Shown here: in pieces, positions 18,112-26,077 of the stretch | Position numbering within the stretch: position 1 is the stretch's first letter | How the letters are laid out: every line of letters starts with the position of its first letter | From: CAYUAI01 sp964442745 | Lineage (GTDB): Bacteria > Pseudomonadota > Gammaproteobacteria > S012-40 | Reading direction: 5' to 3' | Assembly: GCA_964442745.1 (NCBI GenBank) | Contig: CAYUAI010000002.1 | Coordinates: 62,001 to 126,000, forward strand | DNA: 64,000 nt | Translations under genes and position numbers: made by a program | The notes under the pieces: model-generated | Databases searched by the model: none | What the model saw: the letters and a program-made list of their open reading frames with translations, nothing else | What the model was told of the DNA's origin: nothing

Positions 18112-19827
18112 TCACATTGTCACACCCAGTAACATCAAACCACGCCTCACTTCTTTAGTTGCATCGAGGATAATGATAATCGCTTTTTTATAATCTCCCG
18201 AGTTTGCCGCTTCTTCCGCTTTTCCTTTAAAAAAATGGCCTTTTTTGACATAAATTTCCATTAATTTAATGGCGCTTGGCCGAGGTTTTTTCACTTCAAT
18301 CGCCACCGGCACCAATTCATCGTAACTATTAAAACGCTTCACTTCGTATTGATACTCTTCGTCAGGGCTATCAAATACCACTTCGTACACGATGGTTTGC
18401 GAACCCAGCATTTCTTTAAGTGCAAATGTCACAATACGCTCAGCTTTTTTGATATTTTTAGTAGCAGCCTCATAATTTTCTGATTGTACCTCGGTCGTCG
18501 ACTGACGAACTAGTCGTTCAACTTCAACCTGATCATAATCGACAATCTTTGCATCCGTGTCTTTTTTCGCACGCTTCACCGCATCAATGTGCGATTTTTT
18601 AAAACTATCGAGACTAGCTAATGCCTCTTCATAGGTTTTACGCTTTTCAGCTAATACCTCGCGGGAAACCGACTGACCCGAGCTGCCCTGAATCAACGAC
18701 ACGGTCTCTGAAGCTAAATCCATGGCCTGCGCATTAGCCCCGGCGTCAAACGCTTGCTTAGCACTATTCAATTTATCCTCAATCAACTTAATACGTGATT
18801 CCGGCAACCCCTTGGTTTTAAATTTTGCCAGCATTTCAGCATAAACAATTTTCTGCTTGACCTTCTTGGGATCAACCTCAGTTTTAACAATTGGCTGGGT
18901 TGGCTTCTGCGATAAACGTTGCTCACGTTCTTTAGCCATCTTAGCTCTTAGACTAGCAATATCCGCCTCCGCTGCGATCACCATAATTTTGCCACCCATG
19001 AGCTTATGGTTGCGGCATTGATAATACAGTACATCGGGGGCTGTATCGTCCGGGGAGAATGTCACATGGCCTCGGTAGGTATAATGCCCATCAACCCCCT
19101 GAGTAAATGCTGTCGCCCCCCAACCCACTTCACTTTTGCTTAAATAAAAATCATGTTGCACGTTAGTCTGCACATCAAATACATATTTTTGACCGCGCTG
19201 TACAATAATCGTTGCGCCCTGCAGCCCATCCGCCGAGAACCCAAATTTTTTACCTTGACCATAAAACGGATGGGTTTCATCTTTTTCAGAGGATGTGATT
19301 CGGAAGATGTTTGCTGACGGGTAACCACTAATGCTCGTATTTTCGTCAGCTTCAGACTCGCCGGTCACCATATCCTGTTTGCTCGATGGAACCGAATCCA
19401 CTACGTCTTGTGCTGCTGGTGCTGAAATTTGTTTTTGTTGCTCGGTGTTTACAGAGGGCGGAGCTTGCTGTTCAGGCGGCAATGGAATAGGCTGAGTTTC
19501 TGGCCCTCCTACAATCGGACCCGGGAATAACTCCACCTCACCACTTTCCACCATGGGTTTCGACTGCACAATCTCAAGTTCGCCTCCGCTCTCTTGTTGC
19601 GCCCCTGGTCGCTTATCTTCAGCGAGCACCTCTGCCTTATCAGCTAGCGTTGCCTGACCACTTGCCACAACTTCAGCTGATTCAGAAGGCAATTTATCAG
19701 CAATATCCGTTTTTTCCGTGTCCAAAATCGAGCGCGTCTGACAAGCCACCATCATCCCAACGAGACAGACACACATCGCTATCCTTAATCCACTCACAAC
19801 CCGAGAACAACTAAGCAACTTTTCCAC
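18112..19827 (-). CDS. Lipoprotein with cupredoxin (type-1 copper) domain and coiled-coil
   Basis: 571 residues from a GTG. A signal sequence ends at a lipobox with C29 (GMMVAC). Residues 30-170 are a P/Q/E/S-rich, probably disordered linker. Residues 180-285 look like a cupredoxin: H225 (NVQHDFYLS), then C271, H274 and M277 in YYQCRNHKLMGG, which is the Cys-x2-His-x2-Met spacing of amicyanin, with His to Cys spacing (46) like plastocyanin. Residues 290-480 are charged and alpha-helical with repeated Lys/Glu segments, probably coiled-coil or TPR-like, and the C-terminus is helical. A blue-copper electron carrier tethered to a membrane is the likely role. The copper site is read from motif spacing and needs testing. 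It lies between two triheme cytochrome genes. Confidence 0.78.
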   Translation of the reverse strand: MEKLLSCSRVVSGLRIAMCVCLVGMMVACQTRSILDTEKTDIADKLPSESAEVVASGQATLADKAEVLAEDKRPGAQQESGGELEIVQSKPMVESGEVELFPGPIVGGPETQPIPLPPEQQAPPSVNTEQQKQISAPAAQDVVDSVPSSKQDMVTGESEADENTSISGYPSANIFRITSSEKDETHPFYGQGKKFGFSADGLQGATIIVQRGQKYVFDVQTNVQHDFYLSKSEVGWGATAFTQGVDGHYTYRGHVTFSPDDTAPDVLYYQCRNHKLMGGKIMVIAAEADIASLRAKMAKEREQRLSQKPTQPIVKTEVDPKKVKQKIVYAEMLAKFKTKGLPESRIKLIEDKLNSAKQAFDAGANAQAMDLASETVSLIQGSSGQSVSREVLAEKRKTYEEALASLDSFKKSHIDAVKRAKKDTDAKIVDYDQVEVERLVRQSTTEVQSENYEAATKNIKKAERIVTFALKEMLGSQTIVYEVVFDSPDEEYQYEVKRFNSYDELVPVAIEVKKPRPSAIKLMEIYVKKGHFFKGKAEEAANSGDYKKAIIIILDATKEVRRGLMLLGVTM

Positions 19828-19876
19828 CCTATTTCAATCACAAACCCAACGCCAACTATATTAAGTAGGTGAATAT

Positions 19877-19966
19877 AATTATTTTAACAAAATTTGCGAA
19901 GCCTATTTTTCACCCTTCAAGGCACGCCGAAGGGCGGGAAATAGGCGAGTCAATGTTAAAATAATT
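19877..19966. repeat. Nested inverted repeat between two cytochrome-locus genes
   Basis: Outer arms of 13 bases (19877-19889 and 19954-19966, AATTATTTTAACA and its complement) pair perfectly. Inside them, 18-base arms (19901-19918 and 19929-19946) pair with two G-U wobbles and one mismatch when read as plus-strand RNA. The loop is ten bases. There is no U-tract, so it is not a simple terminator. Parts of its flanks recur at 42709-42727. It may be a short dispersed repeat or an RNA-processing hairpin in the operon transcript. Confidence 0.65.
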
Positions 19967-20039
19967 TTGATCGCCGGCTTAACAGCGGACATGTTAAAGG
20001 CGCGCTCGTTCTAAAGAGCACGCCCACACCTTCATCGAC

Positions 20040-20741
20040 TTATCGCCAAGGATTTTTAACCGTCGCATTACTCAGCGGTGGCTGCCAATCGGCGGGCTTA
20101 GGCTTTGAATGGCATTTTTTACAAGATTGCGTTTGTGGAGGAAAAGACACTTTCCCATGACAAACACCACATTTTTGCCCTAAGATAATGGCTGACATGC
20201 TTATCGTATTCGCCAACCGCTGAGGAATAAAAATTTTCGGGTGACAATTCGAGCAATGCAACCACTGGGTATGCGGCTTATGCGGAAAAACCACATCAGG
20301 CACCGATGCTTTCACTGGCCGAACAATATCTAAATCCATCACAAACGGCTCAACATCAGGGTCTTGCCGATCGTAACGCGGATTAATCAAACCATCATCA
20401 AGCACTTTCACCCAATCCACATGATTGCCAAATGCCGTCGTTGGCCAGCCCTCATAAGCCACTTTCGGAGGTTGCAAAGTATGTGTCGGTTCATTCGCTG
20501 GATCGTGAATACCATCTTCTGCCGGGGCCGCATTCGGGTCTTTGACTTTTTTCAACAGCCGATTAAAGACATTCGCATTCGATACATTTAATTTGTCTGG
20601 CACTGAACCGGTTATTTCTGCAGAGGTCACTGGTTTTGGTGCCGCAATCAACAACGGCGCACCTTCACCTGCCTGAGTAGCAGAAACGCCTGTTATACAA
20701 AACAAAATCACAATAAAAAAAACATTCATTATCTTATGCAT
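20040..20741 (-). CDS. Triheme c7-type cytochrome
   Basis: 233 residues with a signal peptide (1-24, ending ATQAG). The C-terminal domain has CXXCH at 163, 191 and 207, preceded by VVFPHKPH with the distal histidines. The N-terminal portion (AEDGIHDPANE, LQPP, GLINPR) is shared with the 17440-18045 protein, so the two are paralogues beyond the heme domain. It follows the next triheme gene by 17 to 18 bases, with a GAGGG ribosome site. A periplasmic electron shuttle is expected. Confidence 0.92.
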   Translation of the reverse strand: MHKIMNVFFIVILFCITGVSATQAGEGAPLLIAAPKPVTSAEITGSVPDKLNVSNANVFNRLLKKVKDPNAAPAEDGIHDPANEPTHTLQPPKVAYEGWPTTAFGNHVDWVKVLDDGLINPRYDRQDPDVEPFVMDLDIVRPVKASVPDVVFPHKPHTQWLHCSNCHPKIFIPQRLANTISMSAIILGQKCGVCHGKVSFPPQTQSCKKCHSKPKPADWQPPLSNATVKNPWR

Positions 20742-20758
20742 AGTTCAACACCCTCACC

Positions 20759-21202
20759 TTATTGCACTTTGTTATCGCTGGGTAGTGCCTTATAGGCCGG
20801 AGCAACTAAGTTTTGAACCGTGCTCCCATGAATATGGGTTGGTGTTCCAGGAACGCCTGAATGACACATGCCACAGTTTTCAACCGACCAAGATATTTCA
20901 CCATTATGACAAGCACCACAGAATTGACCATCAATAATCTTCGCCATCGTGATTTTATTTCCGCCCGCTTTAAACTTAAATCCTAAATCTGCGTGACAAA
21001 CCTTGCAGCGAAATCGAATGCGATGATACCAGTGCGGAAAAACGACCGGACGCATACCCGCAGCATCGGCATAATTGTTAATCACCACATCCGCGTATTC
21101 TGCTTGCGCAGATTGCGGCGTAAAGCATATTGCTGCCACCCATGCCAGCACTCCAACGAGTGCCACCTTCCAAATAGAAGTGTGCTCTGCTTTGGCTACC
21201 AT
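20759..21202 (-). CDS. Small triheme c7-type cytochrome
   Basis: 147 residues from the ATG at 21202, chosen because GGAGAAGG lies six bases upstream; an ATG five codons earlier contains that ribosome site in its own codons. A signal peptide ends near AQAE. CXXCH motifs are at 66, 95 and 110 (CKVCH, CGACH, CGMCH), preceded by VVFPHWYHR with distal histidines. It is the minimal c7 domain without the long N-terminal region of its two paralogues. It is first in the sub-operon leading to 20040-20741, with about 440 bases of upstream non-coding DNA. Confidence 0.92.
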   Translation of the reverse strand: MVAKAEHTSIWKVALVGVLAWVAAICFTPQSAQAEYADVVINNYADAAGMRPVVFPHWYHRIRFRCKVCHADLGFKFKAGGNKITMAKIIDGQFCGACHNGEISWSVENCGMCHSGVPGTPTHIHGSTVQNLVAPAYKALPSDNKVQ

Positions 21203-21642
21203 AACTACCTTCTCCATTTATTATTGACAAATACACAAAAGGAAAACTATTTAATTTAAAAATAATGACTGCGTTAACTTTTAATTGTATTTGCAAATAG
21301 CTGAAACACAAGGTCAAACTCAACATACAAATACATCAGTTATATTAGGAATTGGCGACTAAACAATTTATCCATTTTTCACCTCGACGCTATCGACTGA
21401 GCCACTCTCGACAATGGCTCCTGCATTGCTCTACCTTCCCATCCTTAGGCTTGCACCTCCTTATATTCATGCGACTCTCAATCAAAACGTTCAAAACTTC
21501 GCGCCTATTCCTACCCCCCACTATCCCCTCATTGCCAAGCATCATTTTCCAAAACTCCGTTGAGCACAATGAAAACAACAGACGCTAACACAGTCAGTTT
21601 TGTGGCTTGGCCTTTTTTAAAATAAATATTGTTTCACTTTCT
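21203..21642. promoter_or_regulatory. Intergenic region upstream of the triheme cytochrome genes
   Basis: About 440 bases with no credible gene. It contains a perfect 12-base palindrome, TATTTGCAAATA (21288-21299), about 86 bases before the cytochrome start on the minus strand, which may be an operator. The promoter of the triheme cytochrome sub-operon should lie here. Confidence 0.4.
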
Positions 21643-23421
21643 CTAAAACTGCCTGTTAACTTGAAATACTAGCATTTTTGATCCAATACCGGCATCATTA
21701 TTCACCCATCGCCCCAATAATGTCGTATTTAACAAGCCTATGTTATAACGCAACCGGCCTTCGAGTTCCGCCTGCTTTTGGTCTCCTCCCTCACGATTTG
21801 CCGTTGTTGAAATATCAAACCTTCCCCGGAACTCCAATCGATAAATTCCAAACAATCGAGCATGACGGTAATTAAGCCGACCGGTCCCCGTCGTTAAAAA
21901 TCGATCCATTCGAGTTTGCACCGTATTACGCCGAGTACTTTGCAGGGTGAAATGCCCTCCCCAAGAACTTAATCGAGAGATTGGCACATTATGCGACAAC
22001 TGCAAAGTAATAATCTGTGTATCAATATCGTCATCAAAATTTCTCGAATCAAGCCCAGAGAGCTGAATGAAAGAGGTTGATTGCTGCCCGCCATCCCGCC
22101 ACGTTAAGCTCGCCGAATGACTCAAGGTAAACGAGGTATCGCCCTCATCAATCTGAATAAATTCTCGAGCCGCCTGTATAATATTCGCACGTAAATTGGA
22201 GCGATTACCTGTTACCCAGTTTCGGTGGGCACTATGTCCAATACCAATATTCAAATCCTGCGTAGTATCAGTTTTTTGGAACTGCGCTTCAACTTCGTTA
22301 CCCACACCACCGTTGACATACCAATAATAATTAAAATAGCGCAAGGCATAACGGTCGGAGCGAAAATTTGCCAATACACTTTGCTTGCTCGCCACCCGAT
22401 TATTTCGTTCCGTATCAAGCGAAGAAATATTAGCCGTACCAGTGATGCGAAAGCGCCGATTCACTTGATAATTACCCGCCACATTGGCATTAAAATTCGT
22501 TTGATCATCTTTGACTGTCGCAAAATCGACATTGCGCCAAACAAAGCGGGTACCCCCTGTCAAAGTGAATGGCTTGTGAACCGGGCGCCAATAAAAAAAT
22601 GAGGTCACTTGAGATATATCTGTCACACTATTCAAAGGAAAACTGCCACTGCTATTGGTCGGATCATCCCCTTTTCTGGTTTCATTATCAACCCGTGTTT
22701 TGGTTGCTAAGGTCTTGATATAAAACTCACTCGTCGGAATATAGTTATGCATCAGTGATAACACCGTATTTTTCCGCTGCTGATCAATCTCCGACTGTTC
22801 CTTTGTCTGCATGGTACCCGCGAGATACAAATTATAATTTTTAGCTCGCCATTTCGCTTTAGCGCCGTATGTATTATCTTTTAGGTCACCATTGATATCC
22901 GAACCTCTCATACGCTGACTGTACCACGCATCAAGACGATTCCCGCCGAGCGTAATATAACTTTGTCTAACATTAAAATAACGAGAGCGATAATCTAATC
23001 CTAAATCAACTAATTCGGCTTTATCTTTATTGACCCATTCGACAGCGTTATCACTACTATTAAACGTCAATTGAAAAGGAAAACGACTTTTTGGCAACAC
23101 CTGCAAATTTAAACGCGATGACAATAATTTACTCTCACTATTGATGGTATCCGCCTCTGATTTAGCAATACTCACAGTACCACCCGCGTTTAGCCGGGCA
23201 AACCACGGCTGCCACAGATAAGCGTCAGCATTAAGCGAACCAATCAGGTTTGAGCTATCCGCTTGCGACCCGCCATCGTTTTCATTCAACGTATAGAAAT
23301 ACCCAATGTTTCCATTAAACGTGATGGGTTGAAGTTGGTAGGCCAAACTTGCAGTGGATGCGGCCGATAAAACCACCACGCCAAGCAATATTGTTAGGCA
23401 ATGCAACCGTATAATAGTCAT
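21643..23421 (-). CDS. Large outer-membrane beta-barrel, possible cytochrome conduit porin
   Basis: 592 residues from the ATG at 23421; a GTG eight codons upstream is an alternative. The signal peptide MTIIRLHCLTILLGVVVLSA ends near ASLA. The rest consists of alternating polar/aromatic beta-strands with short turns, and the C-terminus is RQF, the usual Phe end of BamA-inserted barrels. There are no cysteines in the mature part, so no heme. Size and setting resemble porins of porin-cytochrome conduits (MtrB, PioB, OmbB), but I see no clear MtrB signature such as an N-terminal CXXC. Membership of that class is inference from size, strand pattern and neighbours. Confidence 0.75.
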   Translation of the reverse strand: MTIIRLHCLTILLGVVVLSAASTASLAYQLQPITFNGNIGYFYTLNENDGGSQADSSNLIGSLNADAYLWQPWFARLNAGGTVSIAKSEADTINSESKLLSSRLNLQVLPKSRFPFQLTFNSSDNAVEWVNKDKAELVDLGLDYRSRYFNVRQSYITLGGNRLDAWYSQRMRGSDINGDLKDNTYGAKAKWRAKNYNLYLAGTMQTKEQSEIDQQRKNTVLSLMHNYIPTSEFYIKTLATKTRVDNETRKGDDPTNSSGSFPLNSVTDISQVTSFFYWRPVHKPFTLTGGTRFVWRNVDFATVKDDQTNFNANVAGNYQVNRRFRITGTANISSLDTERNNRVASKQSVLANFRSDRYALRYFNYYWYVNGGVGNEVEAQFQKTDTTQDLNIGIGHSAHRNWVTGNRSNLRANIIQAAREFIQIDEGDTSFTLSHSASLTWRDGGQQSTSFIQLSGLDSRNFDDDIDTQIITLQLSHNVPISRLSSWGGHFTLQSTRRNTVQTRMDRFLTTGTGRLNYRHARLFGIYRLEFRGRFDISTTANREGGDQKQAELEGRLRYNIGLLNTTLLGRWVNNDAGIGSKMLVFQVNRQF

Positions 23422-23445
23422 TCCAATTAATCTTATCGGTAACAC

Positions 23446-23798
23446 AACCCCTTTTTTTTGATAAGCCCACCCAAACTACAAAAAAAATGCATCCCTAGTA
23501 TCATCATCTCTACCTCAAGGCTCTTTGATTCTGTCGATTATTTTTTTGAACTCTGCATATAACGATGAGTCACATTAGTAGCTTAACCACCGCTGCCTAA
23601 AATAATCACAAAGAGTCGAAAGACTCCTCCCTCTTCCATTCGTTTTTCAGATGGCAATGTGTATTTTATTATCCTGAAAAACCATCAATTTATACAAGAA
23701 AATGCGCTAGACTCTATGACACGTGCGTCTTTCTTCTTGCGTTAGCTTAACTAAAAGCCCTCAGCCCCCCGGCCTTTAGGAATGGAACACCCAAAAAA
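23446..23798. promoter_or_regulatory. Intergenic region upstream of the barrel gene
   Basis: 353 bases with no gene. The right end carries a weak terminator-like hairpin for the prolyl isomerase gene (23751-23779). A small GAGTC-GAAA-GACTC hairpin lies near 23614-23627. The barrel gene promoter probably lies to the left of these. Confidence 0.4.
23751..23779 (-). terminator. Possible terminator after the prolyl isomerase gene
   Basis: On the minus strand CTAAAGGCC (23779-23771) pairs with GGCTTTTAG (23759-23751) with one G-U pair and a G-rich loop. The U-tract is only partial. It lies about 20 bases after the gene's stop. Confidence 0.4.
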
Positions 23799-24842
23799 CT
23801 ACAACACCGATTCATTAACCGAAACCGTTATATTTTTACTCAAGTTTTCTAACAATTCACGCCAAGCACTTTCCGCCAGTTCACGCTGCAATAATTGTTT
23901 CGCCCGGATTTTAACTTCTTCAAAGGAATTAAGTGACGGCTCGACGCGTTCGTGCAGCTTTAAAATAGCGATGCCCTGCAACAGCAATATCGGTTCCGAT
24001 ATCTCTCCTTCATTCAAAGCATCAATGGCCCGCTGCGCCGGCTCAGCTAACATACCTTGATGAATATATCCCATATCTCCACCCGTACTTGCTGTTTGAT
24101 CGCCTGAATGAATTCGCGCCATTTCACCAAAGTCAGCACCCTTGCGCAAGCGAGATACCAAGCCTTCCGCTTCCAAGCTCGCAGCTTGCCATACATCACT
24201 AGGAGAAGCCGGGTCAACTTTAAGCATAATCAGCGATACTCTCAACTGCTCAGGGGTCGTAAAAAACTCTCGCTCCGACTGATAAAAAGCATTCACGGCT
24301 AAGCCATCAGGGGCTGCCACATCACGCACGCGCTGCTCGAGTTGCTTTAGCACACTCTCTTCTTCAATGGCCGCGATCAAGCCCGGTAACATTTCGTCTT
24401 TATGATCTTGCCAAAACTGTCGCTTCGCATACCGTGCAGAATATCTTGCGACTTCCGCCTTCGTTTCTTCGGCATCGGGTTGTATCTGCCTTCTTTGAGC
24501 CTCTTGCAATAACAAGCTTCGGTCAATCAACGTCTGTGCAACTTCTTTACGATAGGCTCGTAACTGCACTTCTGGCACCTTACCATGATAGAATCGCTTG
24601 CGAATCCCGGCTTGCACAGCCATCTGAAATGCTTGCAGGCTAATTTTCTCATCGCCGACAATCGCTAAATAATCAACGTTGATTGATTCCGAATCGACGG
24701 TTTGTTCAATCGTTTTTTCAGCGTCAGGCGCGGCCTTGAGCGATGGACTTGCCAAGCTCGGGGCGGCGAAAACAAAAAATGAAAGACCAACCAACAGGTA
24801 TCGGCCTTGCCATAACAAACAGTCTAAGTCGTTATTCATCAT
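23799..24842 (-). CDS. Periplasmic parvulin-type prolyl isomerase (PpiC/SurA-like)
   Basis: 347 residues. A signal peptide (about 15-32) is followed by a SurA-N-like helical region (about 55-180; FQMAVQAGIRKRF, LIDRSLLLQEAQRRQ) and a parvulin PPIase domain (about 200-310; RVSLIMLKV, GADFGEMARIHSGD, GGDMGYIHQGML, LLQGIAILKLHERV). It catalyses proline isomerisation in folding of exported proteins. It lies 52 bases after the tetraheme cytochrome gene and before the barrel gene, so the probable clients are the barrel or the cytochromes. No strong ribosome site is seen; the gap holds a perfect 12-base palindrome (24854-24865). Confidence 0.9.
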   Translation of the reverse strand: MMNNDLDCLLWQGRYLLVGLSFFVFAAPSLASPSLKAAPDAEKTIEQTVDSESINVDYLAIVGDEKISLQAFQMAVQAGIRKRFYHGKVPEVQLRAYRKEVAQTLIDRSLLLQEAQRRQIQPDAEETKAEVARYSARYAKRQFWQDHKDEMLPGLIAAIEEESVLKQLEQRVRDVAAPDGLAVNAFYQSEREFFTTPEQLRVSLIMLKVDPASPSDVWQAASLEAEGLVSRLRKGADFGEMARIHSGDQTASTGGDMGYIHQGMLAEPAQRAIDALNEGEISEPILLLQGIAILKLHERVEPSLNSFEEVKIRAKQLLQRELAESAWRELLENLSKNITVSVNESVL

Positions 24843-24894
24843 CAGGATTAGTCACCGTATACGGTATATAGTCGCCGGCCCTTTTTGTGAGACC

Positions 24895-25776
24895 TTACTT
24901 CACATGGCAGGTTAAGCAAAGCCCGCTCGGTGTCTCAGTATTGCTAATTCTTAAAAAAGTTGGGTTCTCTGTGGTATGAGGATCATGACAACTGGCACAT
25001 TCCACGAAAGGCTCTTGCTGAGACTGCCCTGGATAACCATTACTACTATCCCGGGTATACAGCACAACGTCAGTCTTGGTACGCTCACCATCACCGCCGA
25101 CACGCCAGTCTTTTTCAACCCACCATAAATATCGACCATCCTTAATCTTGAATAATACGGGCGCAAAATCCGGATCGATGGTATCCCCTTGGGGTAAGAC
25201 GGGTGTCGATGCTGAAATACCTCCACCGGCATATTGCATCCCGATCGGATGGTCATTGGTTAAATCCGATCCCAAATTTTGTACAATGCCAAGCTGCAAG
25301 CGACCATCTTCTGCACCCCGTACGTCGTCACCCGTCCACGTGCCCGCACTAAAACCTGGATTGTCAGCGCCTGAACCCGGTTCATTAATCATGCTATCAA
25401 TAGCGATGGTGCCATCATGGCAAGATAAACAACCAATCGATACCGAACCCACATCCGCAATACGCGCATCGAAAGTACTGGTACCTAACTGGTCATACGT
25501 GGAATAGCTGGCGGGATCATTTAGAAAACGGTTCCATAGCGGGACGGCGGCGCGCTCATCACCACCATGCGGGGTGTGACAGAAAACACAAATTTCAGCG
25601 GTCCCAGAGAATTGATTGCGATCGCCACCATTAGCACTCGGGCCGGTACCTGTGGTTCCCAGGTTATGAACAGATTCAGCAATGCCAGCCACAGCGAGTT
25701 CTACCGTGAAGCCACAGAGAAGACAAAAAAATGCTAGCCGAAACCTACTGGCCACACCATTTGGACTTCCTTTCAT
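24895..25776 (-). CDS. Secreted tetraheme c-type cytochrome
   Basis: 293 residues with an N-terminal signal peptide (about 11-30). CXXCH motifs lie at 63, 116, 260 and 287. Conserved surroundings are ESVHNLG, ICVFCHTPHG, CLSCHDGTIAI, LTNDHPIG, CASCHDPH and CLTCHVK. The same pattern appears in the first third of the 12983-15280 cytochrome. The upstream base run GGGGGGGAG is very close to the ATG, and a GTG seven codons later with AAAGGAAG before it is an alternative start. Tetraheme secreted cytochromes with this HNL/CHTPHG style occur in extracellular electron-transfer bacteria; comparison with filament-forming types such as OmcE would be worthwhile but is not shown here. Confidence 0.9.
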   Translation of the reverse strand: MKGSPNGVASRFRLAFFCLLCGFTVELAVAGIAESVHNLGTTGTGPSANGGDRNQFSGTAEICVFCHTPHGGDERAAVPLWNRFLNDPASYSTYDQLGTSTFDARIADVGSVSIGCLSCHDGTIAIDSMINEPGSGADNPGFSAGTWTGDDVRGAEDGRLQLGIVQNLGSDLTNDHPIGMQYAGGGISASTPVLPQGDTIDPDFAPVLFKIKDGRYLWWVEKDWRVGGDGERTKTDVVLYTRDSSNGYPGQSQQEPFVECASCHDPHTTENPTFLRISNTETPSGLCLTCHVK

Positions 25777-26077
25777 CTCCCCCCCTATTGACGAAATAAA
25801 GCATCACATACACGAGAGTTAGCACTATACCCTCGACTTCAACAAAAACCTAGCCGGCTTTCCATTCTCGGACGGCCGCCTAGCACCACAAACGATGGTG
25901 GTAGACAGGTTTTGTTCAAATTCTGTTTTGCATTAAAGTTCCATTGATTTACCAGAGCCTTACTCTAGACGACCAGAGAGATTAGCGCAAGACTCAACAG
26001 TGAAGGATTCATGCAAGCGGTAAAAATATAGGCAGAGCAGTTGTCAATCAACAACTTATTTTCATATACAGACCTCA
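25777..26077. promoter_or_regulatory. Leader region of the tetraheme cytochrome gene
   Basis: 301 bases between the propeller gene at 26078 and the tetraheme cytochrome. It contains the branched inverted-repeat structure at 25841-25916, described separately. I see no gene. Confidence 0.5.
25841..25916 (-). promoter_or_regulatory. Candidate branched RNA structure in the tetraheme cytochrome leader
   Basis: Read as minus-strand RNA, an outer stem (AACAAAACCT with AGGTTTTTGTT, one bulged base) encloses two hairpins: ACCAC/GTGGT with an eight-base loop, and CTAGGCGGC/GCCGGCTAG with one mismatch and a 16-base loop. That is a three-way-junction layout, ending about 65 bases before the cytochrome start. 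The loop and core do not match the cyclic-di-GMP (GEMM) riboswitch consensus that I know. It may be a cis-regulatory RNA or a repeat element. Confidence 0.4.

Noticed and set aside
19877..19966. Integron attC site
   Set aside because: The ends do not match the RYYYAAC/GTTRRRY core and there is no cassette layout.
21352..21588. Plus-strand frame upstream of the triheme cytochromes
   Set aside because: Basic, Arg/Ser/His-rich translation without a ribosome site; not protein-like.
25841..25916. Cyclic-di-GMP (GEMM) riboswitch
   Set aside because: The conserved GEMM core sequences are absent, though a branched structure exists; kept as an unnamed structure.
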